Shown in pieces: positions 17,601-25,846 of a stretch of DNA of 47,725 bases. The notes under the pieces are model-generated. The model was not told where the DNA came from. It ran no database searches and was given only the letters and a program-made list of their open reading frames with translations. The position numbers and the translations under genes are program-made. This stretch comes from Paraburkholderia heleia NBRC 101817 (GTDB taxonomy: Bacteria > Pseudomonadota > Gammaproteobacteria > Burkholderiales > Burkholderiaceae): assembly GCF_000739775.1 (NCBI RefSeq), contig NZ_BBJH01000061.1, forward strand, positions 1 through 47,725, read 5' to 3'. The first letter of the stretch is position 1. Each line of letters starts with the position of its first letter.

Positions 17601-17723
17601 CAGGCGCTCACGCTCTTTACGACGCCTGTGATCTACCTCGCGTTCGACCGGATTGCGCGGCGTCTGCGCCAACGCTTCGGCAGCGGGTCGCACGGCGCGG
17701 CGTCGTCTTCGTCGGAGAGCTGA
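14601..17723 (+). CDS. mdtB: RND multidrug efflux pump subunit MdtB
   Basis: A 1040-residue inner-membrane RND transporter, the same length as E. coli MdtB. It has twelve membrane helices with two large periplasmic porter/docking loops. The paired aspartates of helix 4 that carry protons are present in ATGFVVDDAIVMIENI. The duplicated LIGIVKKNAIMMIDFA segment lies in the second half. MdtB works with MdtC as a mixed trimer; in E. coli the MdtB copies are thought to supply proton translocation. A Ser-rich tail ends the protein. mdtC begins four bases after the stop, so the two are co-translated. Confidence 0.95.
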   Translation: MNPSRAFILRPVGTALLMAAIMLVGLVALRFLPLSALPEVDYPTIQVQTFYPGASPDVMTSSVTAPLERQFGQMPSLNQMSSQSSAGSSVITLQFSLDLPLDVAEQEVQAAINAAGNLLPSDLPAPPIYAKVNPADAPILTLAITSKTLPLTQIQDLADTRLAQKISQVAGVGLVSLSGGQRPAVRIQANPRALAAYGLNLDDLRTSISNLNVNTPKGNFDGPTRAYTINANDQLTDADAYKDAVIAYRNGRPVMLTDVANIVQGAENTKLGAWANGTPAIILNVQRQPGANVIQVVDSIKALLPQLQESLPASLDVQIVTDRTTTIRASVRDVQFELLMSVVLVVLVMYLFLANIYATIIPSLSVPLSLIGTLAVMYLCGFSLDNLSLMALTIATGFVVDDAIVMIENIARYVEAGDPPLEAALKGSKQIGFTIISLTVSLIAVLIPLLFMGDVVGRLFHEFAITLAVTIVISAVVSLTLVPMMCAKMLRHTPPPESHRFEARVHAFFDYVIGRYGVALEWVLARQRLTMIVFLITLVLTGMLYVVVPKGFFPVQDTGVIQAITQMPQSVSYASMAERQQALAAQILKNDNVESLTSFIGVDGTNITLNSGRMLINLKPRDDRSETASEIIRDLQKSVAHVPGATLYMQPVQDLTIDSTVSPTQYQFMLTTPNIQDFTTWVPKLVQRLQQLPELADVATDLQDQGSSVFIEIDRASAARYGITPATVDNALYDAYGQRIISTIFTQSNQYRVILEADPVLQHYTDALNSIYLPSSTSTTGQVPLSAIAKFHERPAPLLVTHLSQFPATTISFNLAPGSSLGAAVKAIQQAEKDIGLPGSFQTRFQGAALAFQASLSNELFLILAAIVTMYIVLGVLYESFVHPITILSTLPSAGIGALLALILTGHDLDIIGIIGIVLLIGIVKKNAIMMIDFALEAERQEGKPPREAIYQACLLRFRPIMMTTMAALLGALPLILGYGAGSELRRPLGIAIAGGLIVSQALTLFTTPVIYLAFDRIARRLRQRFGSGSHGAASSSSES

Positions 17724-17727
17724 CGCG

Positions 17728-20700
17728 ATGAATCTCTCGCGCCCGTTCATCTCCCGTCCCGTCGCGACCACGCTGCTCGCCATCGGCATCGCGCTGGCCG
17801 GCCTGTTCGCGTTCGCGAAGCTGCCGGTCGCGCCCCTGCCGCAGGTGGACTTTCCGACCATCTCCGTGCAGGCCACCTTGCCGGGCGCGAGCCCCGAAAC
17901 GGTGGCAACCAGCGTGGCGAGCCCGCTGGAGCGGCACCTGGGGTCGATCGCCGACGTCACGGAGATGACCTCGCAAAGCTCGGTGGGCAGCACGCGCATC
18001 ACGCTGCAATTCGGCCTGAACCGCGACATCGACGGCGCGGCGCGCGACGTGCAGGCGGCGATCAACGCCGCGCGCGCGGACCTGCCCACGAGCCTGCGGC
18101 AAAACCCGACCTACCACAAGGTCAACCCCGCCGACGCGCCGATTCTGATTCTCGCGCTCACCTCGCCCACGCTTTCCGCGGGCCAGCTCTACGACTCGGC
18201 GGCCACGGTGCTGCAGCAGTCGCTCTCGCAGGTGGACGGCGTGGGCGAAGTCGACGTGAGCGGCTCGGCGAATCCGGCCGTGCGCGTGGAGCTGGAGCCG
18301 CACGCGCTCTTTCACTACGGCATCGGCCTCGAAGACGTGCGCGCCGCGCTCGCCTCGGCCAACGCGAACAGCCCGAAGGGCGATATCGAATTCGGCCCGC
18401 AGCGCTTCCAGCTCTACACCAACGACCAGGCAAGCAAGGCGAGCCAGTACAAGGATCTCGTGATCGCCTACCGCAACGGCGCGGGCGTGAAGCTCTCGGA
18501 CGTGGGCGAAGTCGTCGATTCGGTGGAGGACCTGCGCAACATCGGGCTCGCCAACGGCAAGCGTTCCGTGCTCGTGATCCTCTACCGCCAGCCGGGCGCG
18601 AACATCATCGAGACCGTGGACCGCGTGGTCGCCATGCTGCCGCAGCTCAAGGCGTCGCTGCCCGCCGACGTCGAGGTGACCCCGACATCCGACCGCTCGG
18701 TCACGATCCGCTCCTCGCTCAAGGACACCGAGCGCACGCTCATGATCGCCGTGGCGCTCGTCGTGATGGTGGTGTTCCTGTTCCTGCGCAACTGGCGCGC
18801 GACGCTCATCCCGAGCGTGGCCGTGCCCGTCTCGATCGTCGGCACCTTCGCGGCGATGTACCTGATGGGCTTCTCGCTCGACAATCTCTCGCTGATGGCG
18901 CTCACCATCGCGACCGGCTTCGTCGTGGACGACGCCATCGTCGTGCTGGAGAACATCTCGCGGCATATCGAAAACGGCGTGCCGCGCATGCAGGCGGCGC
19001 TGCTCGGCGCGCGCGAGGTGGGCTTCACGGTGCTCTCGATCAGCGTGTCGCTCGTCGCCGTGTTCCTGCCGATCCTGCTGATGGGCGGCATTGTCGGGCG
19101 CCTGTTCCGCGAGTTCGCGCTCACGCTCTCGCTCGCCATTGCGGTGTCGCTCGCCGTCTCGCTCACGCTCACGCCGATGATGTGCTCGCGCCTGCTCGAA
19201 GAGGCGCACGAGAAGAAGGCGGAAGGCCGCTTCGCGCAGTGGCTCGAACGCGGCTTCCTGCGCATGCAGGGCGGCTACGAGCGCACGCTCGGCTGGGCGC
19301 TGGCGCATCCGTTCGTCATCCTGCTCACGCTCGTCGCGACCATCGCGCTGAACGTCGCGCTCTACGTGGTCGTGCCCAAGGGCTTCTTCCCGCAACAGGA
19401 CACGGGGCGCCTGATCGGCGGCATCCAGGCCGACCAGTCCACTTCGTTCCAGGCGATGAAGGTGAAGTTCGCCGAGATGATGCGCATCGTGCAGGCGAAC
19501 CCGGCGGTGGAATCGGTCGCGGGATTCTCAGGCGGCCGCGCGACGAACTCGGGCTTCATGTTCGTCTCGCTCAAGCCCAAGAGCGAGCGCAAGATTTCCG
19601 CCGACGAGGTGATCGCGCAACTGCGCGGACCGCTCTCGAACGTGGCGGGCGCGCGCACCTTCCTGCAAGCGGTGCAGGATATTCGCGTGGGCGGCCGGCA
19701 GTCGAACGCGCAGTACCAGTTCACGCTGCTCGGGGACAACACCGCCGACCTCTACAAGTGGGGGCCCAAGCTCACCGAGGCGCTGCAGGCACGCCCCGAA
19801 CTCGCCGACGTGAATTCGGACCAGCAGCAAGGCGGCCTCGAGTCGATGATCAACATCGACCGGCAGAGCGCCGCGCGCCTGAACATCACGCCCTCGCAGA
19901 TCGACAACACGCTTTACGACGCCTTCGGCCAGCGCCAGGTCTCGACGATCTACAACCCGCTCAACCAGTACCACGTCGTGATGGAAGTCGCGCCGAAGTA
20001 CTGGCAGAGCCCCACCATGCTCAACGAGATCTGGGTGAGCACCTCGGGCGGCACGGCGAGCGGCGCGCAGAGCACCAACGCGACGGCGGGCACGGTGACG
20101 GGCCCCACCACCGCCTCGGCGGGCGGCACGGCCGCCACCACGGCGTCGAGCGCCGCGGCCATCGCCGCCGACTCCGCGCGCAACCTGGCGACCAACTCGC
20201 TCGCCGCGAGCGGCAAGTCGAGCGCGTCGTCGGGCGCGGCCGTCTCCACGTCGAAGGAGACCATGGTGCCGCTCTCGTCGATCGCCTCGTTCGGCCCCGG
20301 CACGACGCCGCTTTCGGTGAATCACCAAAGCCAGTTCGTGGCCTCGACGATCTCGTTCAACCTGCCGCCCGGCAAATCGCTCTCCGACGCCACCCAGGCG
20401 ATCTACGACACGATGGGCGAGATCGGCATGCCCGCGACGATTCACGGCAGCTTCCAGGGCACGGCGCAGGCGTTCCAGCAGTCGCTCGACAACCAGCCGC
20501 TGCTGATTCTCGCGGCGCTCGCGGCCGTGTATATCGTTCTGGGCATTCTGTACGAGAGCTACATCCACCCGCTCACGATTCTCTCCACCCTGCCCTCGGC
20601 GGGCGTGGGCGCGCTGCTCGCGCTGCTGCTCTTCAAGACGGAGTTCAGCATCATCGCGCTGATCGGCGTGATTCTGCTGATCGGCATCGTGAAGAAGAAC

Positions 20701-21027
20701 GCGATCATGATGGTGGACTTCGCGATCGAGGCATCGCGCCAGGGCCTGAGTTCGCGCGATGCGATCTATCAGGCCTGCCTGCTGCGCTTCCGGCCGATCA
20801 TGATGACGACCTGCGCGGCGCTGCTCGGCGCGTTGCCGCTCGCGTTCGGGCGCGGCGAAGGCGCGGAGCTGCGCGCGCCGCTCGGTATCTCGATCGTGGG
20901 CGGTTTGATCGTGAGCCAGATGCTCACGCTCTATACGACGCCGGTGGTGTACCTGTACATGGACCGGCTGCGTGTGTGGTGGGATGCGAAGCGCGGACGC
21001 GGAGCACCCGCGGCGCAGGTTGAGTGA
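17728..21027 (+). CDS. mdtC: RND multidrug efflux pump subunit MdtC with low-complexity insertion
   Basis: A 1099-residue RND transporter, partner of MdtB, with twelve membrane helices and helix-4 aspartates in ATGFVVDDAIVVLENI. It is about 75 residues longer than E. coli MdtC (1025). The excess is one Ala/Ser/Thr/Gly-rich stretch at residues about 772-845 in the second periplasmic loop, between NEIWVSTSGG and MVPLSSIASF. The ATG at 17728 (MNLSRPF) follows GGAG and matches the family start; the longer frame from 17653 runs into mdtB. The gene ends the operon at a hairpin (21048-21076). No outer-membrane channel gene follows, so the pump must recruit one from elsewhere. Confidence 0.95.
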   Translation: MNLSRPFISRPVATTLLAIGIALAGLFAFAKLPVAPLPQVDFPTISVQATLPGASPETVATSVASPLERHLGSIADVTEMTSQSSVGSTRITLQFGLNRDIDGAARDVQAAINAARADLPTSLRQNPTYHKVNPADAPILILALTSPTLSAGQLYDSAATVLQQSLSQVDGVGEVDVSGSANPAVRVELEPHALFHYGIGLEDVRAALASANANSPKGDIEFGPQRFQLYTNDQASKASQYKDLVIAYRNGAGVKLSDVGEVVDSVEDLRNIGLANGKRSVLVILYRQPGANIIETVDRVVAMLPQLKASLPADVEVTPTSDRSVTIRSSLKDTERTLMIAVALVVMVVFLFLRNWRATLIPSVAVPVSIVGTFAAMYLMGFSLDNLSLMALTIATGFVVDDAIVVLENISRHIENGVPRMQAALLGAREVGFTVLSISVSLVAVFLPILLMGGIVGRLFREFALTLSLAIAVSLAVSLTLTPMMCSRLLEEAHEKKAEGRFAQWLERGFLRMQGGYERTLGWALAHPFVILLTLVATIALNVALYVVVPKGFFPQQDTGRLIGGIQADQSTSFQAMKVKFAEMMRIVQANPAVESVAGFSGGRATNSGFMFVSLKPKSERKISADEVIAQLRGPLSNVAGARTFLQAVQDIRVGGRQSNAQYQFTLLGDNTADLYKWGPKLTEALQARPELADVNSDQQQGGLESMINIDRQSAARLNITPSQIDNTLYDAFGQRQVSTIYNPLNQYHVVMEVAPKYWQSPTMLNEIWVSTSGGTASGAQSTNATAGTVTGPTTASAGGTAATTASSAAAIAADSARNLATNSLAASGKSSASSGAAVSTSKETMVPLSSIASFGPGTTPLSVNHQSQFVASTISFNLPPGKSLSDATQAIYDTMGEIGMPATIHGSFQGTAQAFQQSLDNQPLLILAALAAVYIVLGILYESYIHPLTILSTLPSAGVGALLALLLFKTEFSIIALIGVILLIGIVKKNAIMMVDFAIEASRQGLSSRDAIYQACLLRFRPIMMTTCAALLGALPLAFGRGEGAELRAPLGISIVGGLIVSQMLTLYTTPVVYLYMDRLRVWWDAKRGRGAPAAQVE
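20041..20262 (+). other. mdtC: Ala/Ser/Thr-rich in-frame insertion within mdtC
   Basis: About 74 codons encode almost only Ala, Ser, Thr and Gly, with few charged residues. They lie in a surface position just before the conserved VPLSSIA strand of the porter domain. The flanking sequence is normal MdtC, so the reading frame is not damaged. Confidence 0.7.
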
Positions 21028-21047
21028 GTGAGCGTTCCTGCAGCAAA

Positions 21048-21076
21048 AAGCGGCCGAAGCGTGGCTTCAGCCGCTT
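21048..21076 (+). terminator. Bidirectional terminator between mdtC and the DUF1232 gene
   Basis: AAGCGGC...GCCGCTT plus inner GAAGC/GCTTC form a 12-pair stem with one mismatch and a three-base loop. On the minus strand the stem runs into CTTTTTGC; on the plus strand into CTTCTTCT. It serves mdtABC and probably the convergent DUF1232 gene, whose stop codon is only four bases away. Confidence 0.7.
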
Positions 21077-21079
21077 CTT

Positions 21080-21343
21080 CTATGCACGTGCGCTTCGAGG
21101 CCCGCGCTGGCGCAAATGCGCAGGCAGGCAACGCACGATCAGATGCAGCACCAGCGGCACGATGATGCCGTCGTCCACGACACCGGCGAGCGGCATCGCG
21201 ATATTGAACGGGTCGAGGGCATAGAGCGCGAGCAGCGCCGTAGCAGGCACGAGCCACACGGGACGCCCCGGCTGGCGCAGCGCGTGCCACAGCACGCGCG
21301 CATCGCCCTTCACTACATGCCATAGCAACGCGATACGTTTCAT
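21080..21343 (-). CDS. DUF1232 (YkvA-like) small membrane protein
   Basis: An 87-residue protein with two hydrophobic segments around the DUF1232 signature: LYALDPFNIAMPLAGVVDDGIIVPLVLHLI, equivalent to the usual YxxSPxDLIPDxxPxxGxxDD. The common Ser-Pro is Asp-Pro here. Family function is unknown. AAGGAG lies seven bases before the ATG. The exported peroxiredoxin gene lies just upstream on the same strand (75 bases), so the two may form a short operon. Confidence 0.8.
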   Translation of the reverse strand: MKRIALLWHVVKGDARVLWHALRQPGRPVWLVPATALLALYALDPFNIAMPLAGVVDDGIIVPLVLHLIVRCLPAHLRQRGPRSARA

Positions 21344-21418
21344 CTGCTTTCTCCTTGCGCGCGCGGCGAGCCCCGCTTATGCCGGGATTCAGCGATAACT
21401 CGCGATAGCTCGCGACAA

Positions 21419-21982
21419 CTACTGCTGCGGATGCTGCGCGGCCCACTCCTTCACGGCACGCAACGTGTTCGTCACATGCTGGTCCGGCGACAGGCTCGTG
21501 TATTCGTAGATGATCTTGCCGTCCGGCGCGATCACATACGACACGCGATTGGCCATCGACGCGTGCATCGGCATCGACGCGTCGTACGACCTGATGATCT
21601 TCGAGTCCTCGTCGGCGGCCACGGGGAACTTGCTGCGGCACTCGCTCACCGAAAACTTCGTGAGCGTGCCGATGTTGTCGTGCGAAACGCCGATCACGGT
21701 CGCGCCGTACTGCTTGTACTGATCGACCGCTTCCGCGAATTCATGCGCCTCGATCGTGCAGCCCTTCGTGAACGCGGCCGGATAGAAGTACACCACCACC
21801 GGCCCCTTCTTGAGCTCCGAAGCGAGCGAATAGGTGTATGTCTTGCCGCCCAGCGATGCCTGGGTCGTGAAGTCGGGTGCGGAATCGCCCGGCTTGAGAG
21901 TTGCCTCGGCAGACAGGGTAAAGAGCGCAAGTCCGGCGCAGACGAGCGCCGCGGCTCCCGCCGCAAAGAACCTCGGTTTCAT
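21419..21982 (-). CDS. Exported AhpC/TSA (Bcp/PrxQ-like) peroxiredoxin
   Basis: A 187-residue protein with an N-terminal signal peptide (FFAAGAAALVCAGLALFTLSAEA), placing it in the periplasm. The thioredoxin-fold peroxiredoxin core follows. The peroxidatic cysteine is in YFYPAAFTKGCTIEAHEF; the usual motif in this group is TPGCTxEAC. Here Pro is Lys and the resolving cysteine five residues on is His. Another cysteine (SVSECRSKF) may serve as the resolving residue, otherwise it is a 1-Cys enzyme. It would reduce peroxides using an external thiol donor. The ATG at 21982 is preceded by GAGG and is the only start giving a good signal peptide. Confidence 0.88.
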   Translation of the reverse strand: MKPRFFAAGAAALVCAGLALFTLSAEATLKPGDSAPDFTTQASLGGKTYTYSLASELKKGPVVVYFYPAAFTKGCTIEAHEFAEAVDQYKQYGATVIGVSHDNIGTLTKFSVSECRSKFPVAADEDSKIIRSYDASMPMHASMANRVSYVIAPDGKIIYEYTSLSPDQHVTNTLRAVKEWAAQHPQQ

Positions 21983-22148
21983 GTCGAATGTCCTCGAGTG
22001 GAATCGCCACGCCGGCGCGCGTTTTGCCCGCGCATTGTGCCCGTCACGCAAATGAGACGCATCACGGCACGCAGCCGGCGATGTCGATATTGGAGCACAC
22101 AATCGCGGCGCCCGCAGCGTGCCCCGGCGCGAACCTTACAGTCTCGCT

Positions 22149-23531
22149 TCAACCCTCGGCGTAGGCCGTGAACCACGCGCCGGCCCACAGGTTCAACTCG
22201 CCGAGCAGCGGCGGCGTGAGCGCGTTGAACATGCCGCCCGCCTCGCGCGCGAGGCGCTGTGCACCGTCGTGGTCGCCGCGCTCGGCCGTGGTTGCGATGC
22301 GCAGCAGCGTGCCGAGCGCGCCGCGATGACCGTCCACGGCCTCGACGATCTCGCGAGCAAGGCCGAGACGATCGAGCGTGTGCTCAGGCGTCGAGCCCAC
22401 CAGCACGTGCACGAGCGAGAAGATGCCGGTCATGAAGGCGGCATCGGCGAAATCGGGGTCCTGCGGGCTCAGGCTGCGCGCGGCAAGCTCCATGAAGTGC
22501 GAGCGCGTGCCCGCGAGCTGCACGAGCGGGTCCGAACCCCAGGGCAGGTCGCGTCCGCTCGCGTAGAGCAGCAGTTGCGCCCAGCGCGCGATCTGGCGCG
22601 TGCCGGCCGCGAGCACCGCCTCGCGCAGCGACGAAATCGGCCGTCCCGGCGAGTACGCGCTCGAATTGACGAGACGCAACAGTTGCACCACTACGCCGGG
22701 GTGGCTGCGCAACTCGCGCTCGAGTTCGGCGGTGCCGACGTCGTTGGCCACCAGCGCGAGCAGGCGCACGAGCGCAAGGCGCGAAGCGCGCACGCGCGGC
22801 GCGCGCAGCACCTGCGGGCGCGCGAAGAAGTAGCCCTGAAAAAGCTCGAAGCCGAGCGACGACGCGAGTTCGAAGTCCTCGCCTGTCTCGACCTTCTCGG
22901 CGATCAGCGTCTTGCCGTGCGCGGCGAGGCTCGCGACCAGCCCGGGCAGCGCCGCGCGCTCGGTCTGCATCAGGTCGACCTTGACGATGTCCGCGTAGGG
23001 CAACGCGCGCAGGAGGTTCTCCGTGATCTCGCACACGTCGTCGAAAGCGATGCGGTAGCCGGCGCGGCGCAGTTGTGCGAGACGCTCCAGAACCGCGGCG
23101 TCGAAGCGCACGTGTTCGAGCACCTCCAGTACGAAGCGGCCCGGCGGCAGCAGATGCACGATGTCGTCGAACAGCAGCTCGCGGCTGATGTTGACATAGC
23201 CGTAGTGACGGCCGAGCACCGCGGGCACGCCGAGCTGGCCGATCGTGCGCGTCATCACCTGGGCCGTGGCAAGCGCGTCGTCGTCGATGTCCGCGCGGTT
23301 CTGCGCGCCGCCGCGAAACAGCAGCTCATAGGCGTTGAGTGCGCCATGGCGATCGAGAATAGGCTGCCGCCCGAGATAGACGAACGGCTGCGGACCGGTT
23401 GATGACCCGGGCGCAAGGCCGGGTTGTGAAGCTGACGGCATAGATGGCGCGGAACCAGGGGTGCCCCTGCCCGCATCGTCTCGCGCAGCCTCGCTTGCCG
23501 GCGCGGCAAACGCTGACGATGAATCGGACAT
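22149..23531 (-). CDS. EAL-HDOD signalling protein (YuxH-like), first copy
   Basis: A 460-residue protein. After a Ser/Ala/Pro-rich start, a variant EAL domain (about 45-245) begins with YLGRQPILDRHGALNAYELLFRG. EAL is changed to ELL, but the Asn (YVNIS), Glu (LEVLEH), Asp-Asp (IAFDDVCE), Lys (IVKVDL) and Glu (AEKVET) positions are kept. A C-terminal HDOD domain (about 250-460) follows, with LLRLVNSSAYSPGRPISSLREAVLAAGTRQIARW. HDOD lacks the HD metal pair and is thought to mediate protein contacts. Such proteins affect c-di-GMP signalling, motility and biofilm, often by binding rather than hydrolysis. The start is the ATG at 23531. The gene is divergent from the GGDEF-EAL gene. Confidence 0.88.
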   Translation of the reverse strand: MSDSSSAFAAPASEAARDDAGRGTPGSAPSMPSASQPGLAPGSSTGPQPFVYLGRQPILDRHGALNAYELLFRGGAQNRADIDDDALATAQVMTRTIGQLGVPAVLGRHYGYVNISRELLFDDIVHLLPPGRFVLEVLEHVRFDAAVLERLAQLRRAGYRIAFDDVCEITENLLRALPYADIVKVDLMQTERAALPGLVASLAAHGKTLIAEKVETGEDFELASSLGFELFQGYFFARPQVLRAPRVRASRLALVRLLALVANDVGTAELERELRSHPGVVVQLLRLVNSSAYSPGRPISSLREAVLAAGTRQIARWAQLLLYASGRDLPWGSDPLVQLAGTRSHFMELAARSLSPQDPDFADAAFMTGIFSLVHVLVGSTPEHTLDRLGLAREIVEAVDGHRGALGTLLRIATTAERGDHDGAQRLAREAGGMFNALTPPLLGELNLWAGAWFTAYAEG

Positions 23532-23845
23532 GGCGGATGACTCGTACGGATGGAATAGCCGGTAATGGCCGCCGAGGCGCCGGGCCGCCCCTGCGGCCGG
23601 CAAGACGGGCGCTGCACGCGCCGACCCATTGCGCATGGCGAACGGCGTCTCGACCGGCGCCACTTTAACCGAATCTGGACGCCGCCGCACCGATCTCCCG
23701 TCACGTTTATGCGTCAGGTGCCTTTTCGGTCGCCGCGGCTAAAGATTTCGCGTCCGGGGTCGATAACCTGCTCTGATGGGCGTCTTCAGCCGGACCTGGA
23801 AACCGGCCGACGCCACAGACAAACCAAGGGTTGCCAGCGACAGAC
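23532..23845. other. Intergenic region between divergent EAL-HDOD and GGDEF-EAL genes
   Basis: About 310 bases. The main recognisable element is the sigma-28-like promoter on the plus strand at 23740-23766. On the minus strand side I see no clear promoter for the EAL-HDOD gene. Confidence 0.5.
23740..23766 (+). promoter_or_regulatory. Sigma-28 (FliA) promoter for the GGDEF-EAL gene
   Basis: TAAAGATT, eleven bases, GTCGATAA matches the flagellar sigma-28 consensus TAAAGTTT-N11-GCCGATAA at 14 of 16 positions with exact spacing. The start site would be near 23774, about 70 bases before the ATG. This places the downstream gene, and perhaps the HDOD gene after it, among late flagellar/chemotaxis genes. 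Confidence 0.75.
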
Positions 23846-25807
23846 ATGGAAGCGAACAGGATCTCCGCGCCCCGCCAGGGCTGGTTGCGCACGGTCATCG
23901 ACCGGCTTTGCGCGCTTGCCGGCACCAGGGGTATCGCCGGCGACCCGCCCGTGCCCCGCGACGCGAACGCGCCCCATGCCGCGCATGCACCGCGCGCAGC
24001 CGACCACGAAGACAAAGACGCCGCAACGCCCGCCCCCGCTTCGCCTCCCGCTGCCGAACCCGACTACCCCGACGCCGTTTCGCTCTCGTTCGAGAACACA
24101 GCCGCCGCGGTGGACTTCCTCGTGCACGTGGACGAGGGGCTCCACTTTCTCTACGTCTCCGACGCGAGCCTGCGCTTCGCGGGGTATCACCGCGAGTTCC
24201 TGCTCGGCTCCACGCTCGCCGACGTCGTCGCGCCCGGGCATCACGAACGCCTCGATGCGCTGATCGCACGCGCCGCGCACAGCGGCGCCGTGGAAAAAGA
24301 CACGATCGACCTCGTCAAGGCGCTTACCTACCCGCTTCCCGTGGAGCTGCGCGTGCAGCGCGCCCAGTATGGCGGGACGGCCGGCTTCGCCGTGGCGGGC
24401 TTCGACGTCTCCGGCTGGCAGGGCACCGAAGCCGCGCTCACCCACGCGCTCCATCACGACCCGCTCACCGGCCTGCCCAACCAGACTGCGCTCGCGCCCG
24501 CGCTGCAGCGCGCCCAGGCCGACGCGGACCATTTCGGCGTGCCGGTGGCGCTGCTGCTGCTCGACCTCGACGACTATCAGCGCGTGAACCGCGCGCTCGG
24601 CTACGATGCCGGCGACGAGCTGCTGCGCGAGACCGCGCGGCGCCTCACCCACCTCGCGCTGCAGGGCGAAACGATCGCGCGCATCGGCAGCGACGAGTTC
24701 GCCATCCTGATCACGCCGCAACGCCACACCGCACCCGACGAAGTGCGCGCCGCCGCCGAAACGCTCGGCCGGCGCCTGCTCACCTCCATCCTGCAGCCGT
24801 ACTCGTTTCGCAACCAGCCCGTGCACCTTTCGGCGAGCATCGGCATTGCGTTCCATCCGGACCAGCGCCCGCACGCCGCCGGCGCGAACAAGGCCGACGG
24901 CGGCGCCGACTCCACGCCGCTCATCCGCCGCGCGGATCAGGCGCTCCAGCAGGCCAAGGCGATCGGCGGCAACACGCTGACGTTGCATGTGCCCGACGAC
25001 GATCCCACCGACGCCATGCGCCTGAAGCTGGAGTCGGACCTCTACGACGGTGTGCGCAACGGCGAATTCTCGCTACACTTCCAGCCCATCACGAGCAGCG
25101 CGTCGCGCGGCGTGGTCGGCGTGGAGGCATTGATCCGCTGGCAACATCCATTGCACGGTCTCGTGCCGCCTTCAACGTTTATTCCACTTGCGGAATCCGT
25201 CGGCCTGATTAATTATCTCGGCAATTGGGTTTTGAAGGCTGCCTGTATGCAACTGACCCAATGGGACGAGCAAGGCATCGAGCTGCAGTACGTGGCGGTC
25301 AACGTATCGCCCCAGCAGTTCCGCAATCCGCGGTTCAGGGAAAGTGTCGAGGAGGCGATCGAGCTCACGGGAGTCGATCCGGGCCGGCTCGTGTTCGAGA
25401 TCACCGAAAGCCTGCTCATGCACGATCCGCAACATGCGAAAACGCTGCTCGAAGAGCTCACCTCGCTTGGCATTCGCTTCGCGGTGGACGACTTCGGCAC
25501 GGGGTATTCGAGTCTTGCGTATCTGCAGCGCTTCCCGCTCTCGAAGTTGAAGATCGACCGAAGCTTCGTCGAGAACCTCATCACTTCGCGCAATGATCAG
25601 GCGATCGTCAACGCGGTGGTGGGGCTCGCGCGTACGCTCGATCTCGAACTCGTGGCCGAGGGCGTGGAGACGGAAGCGCAGCGCGAGCTGCTCACGAACA
25701 TGGGTTGCGAGCATATCCAGGGATGGCTCGTCTGCAAGGCGCTGCCTTCGGAAGAATTGCAGCAGCGCTTCGTTTCAGGTGCGTTGCACGTGCACGAGGT
25801 GCAATGA
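23846..25807 (+). CDS. PAS-GGDEF-EAL c-di-GMP signalling protein, probable phosphodiesterase
   Basis: A 653-residue cytoplasmic protein without membrane segments. After a disordered Ala/Pro-rich start comes a PAS-like domain (about 75-190, VDFLVHVDEGLHFLYVSDASLRFAGY). The GGDEF domain is at about 200-365 (HDPLTGLPN; signature changed to GSDEF; no RxxD inhibitory site). The EAL domain is at about 385-640. EAL residues are all present: VEALIRW, AVNVSPQQF, FEITES, AVDDFGTGYSS, KLKIDRSF and AEGVET. It should therefore hydrolyse c-di-GMP, with GSDEF perhaps a GTP-sensing domain. The ATG at 23846 is preceded by AAGGG at a long distance; a TTG at 23831 is in frame. A near-consensus FliA promoter suggests control with flagella. 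The HDOD gene follows after 39 bases. Confidence 0.92.
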   Translation: MEANRISAPRQGWLRTVIDRLCALAGTRGIAGDPPVPRDANAPHAAHAPRAADHEDKDAATPAPASPPAAEPDYPDAVSLSFENTAAAVDFLVHVDEGLHFLYVSDASLRFAGYHREFLLGSTLADVVAPGHHERLDALIARAAHSGAVEKDTIDLVKALTYPLPVELRVQRAQYGGTAGFAVAGFDVSGWQGTEAALTHALHHDPLTGLPNQTALAPALQRAQADADHFGVPVALLLLDLDDYQRVNRALGYDAGDELLRETARRLTHLALQGETIARIGSDEFAILITPQRHTAPDEVRAAAETLGRRLLTSILQPYSFRNQPVHLSASIGIAFHPDQRPHAAGANKADGGADSTPLIRRADQALQQAKAIGGNTLTLHVPDDDPTDAMRLKLESDLYDGVRNGEFSLHFQPITSSASRGVVGVEALIRWQHPLHGLVPPSTFIPLAESVGLINYLGNWVLKAACMQLTQWDEQGIELQYVAVNVSPQQFRNPRFRESVEEAIELTGVDPGRLVFEITESLLMHDPQHAKTLLEELTSLGIRFAVDDFGTGYSSLAYLQRFPLSKLKIDRSFVENLITSRNDQAIVNAVVGLARTLDLELVAEGVETEAQRELLTNMGCEHIQGWLVCKALPSEELQQRFVSGALHVHEVQ

Positions 25808-25846
25808 TGCGGGCGGCGCAAACAGCAGGGCTTTCGCGAAATTGAC

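Noticed and set aside
13575..19395. Several minus-strand frames of 590-740 codons
   Set aside because: They are shadows of mdtA, mdtB and mdtC, whose plus-strand products have full RND motifs.
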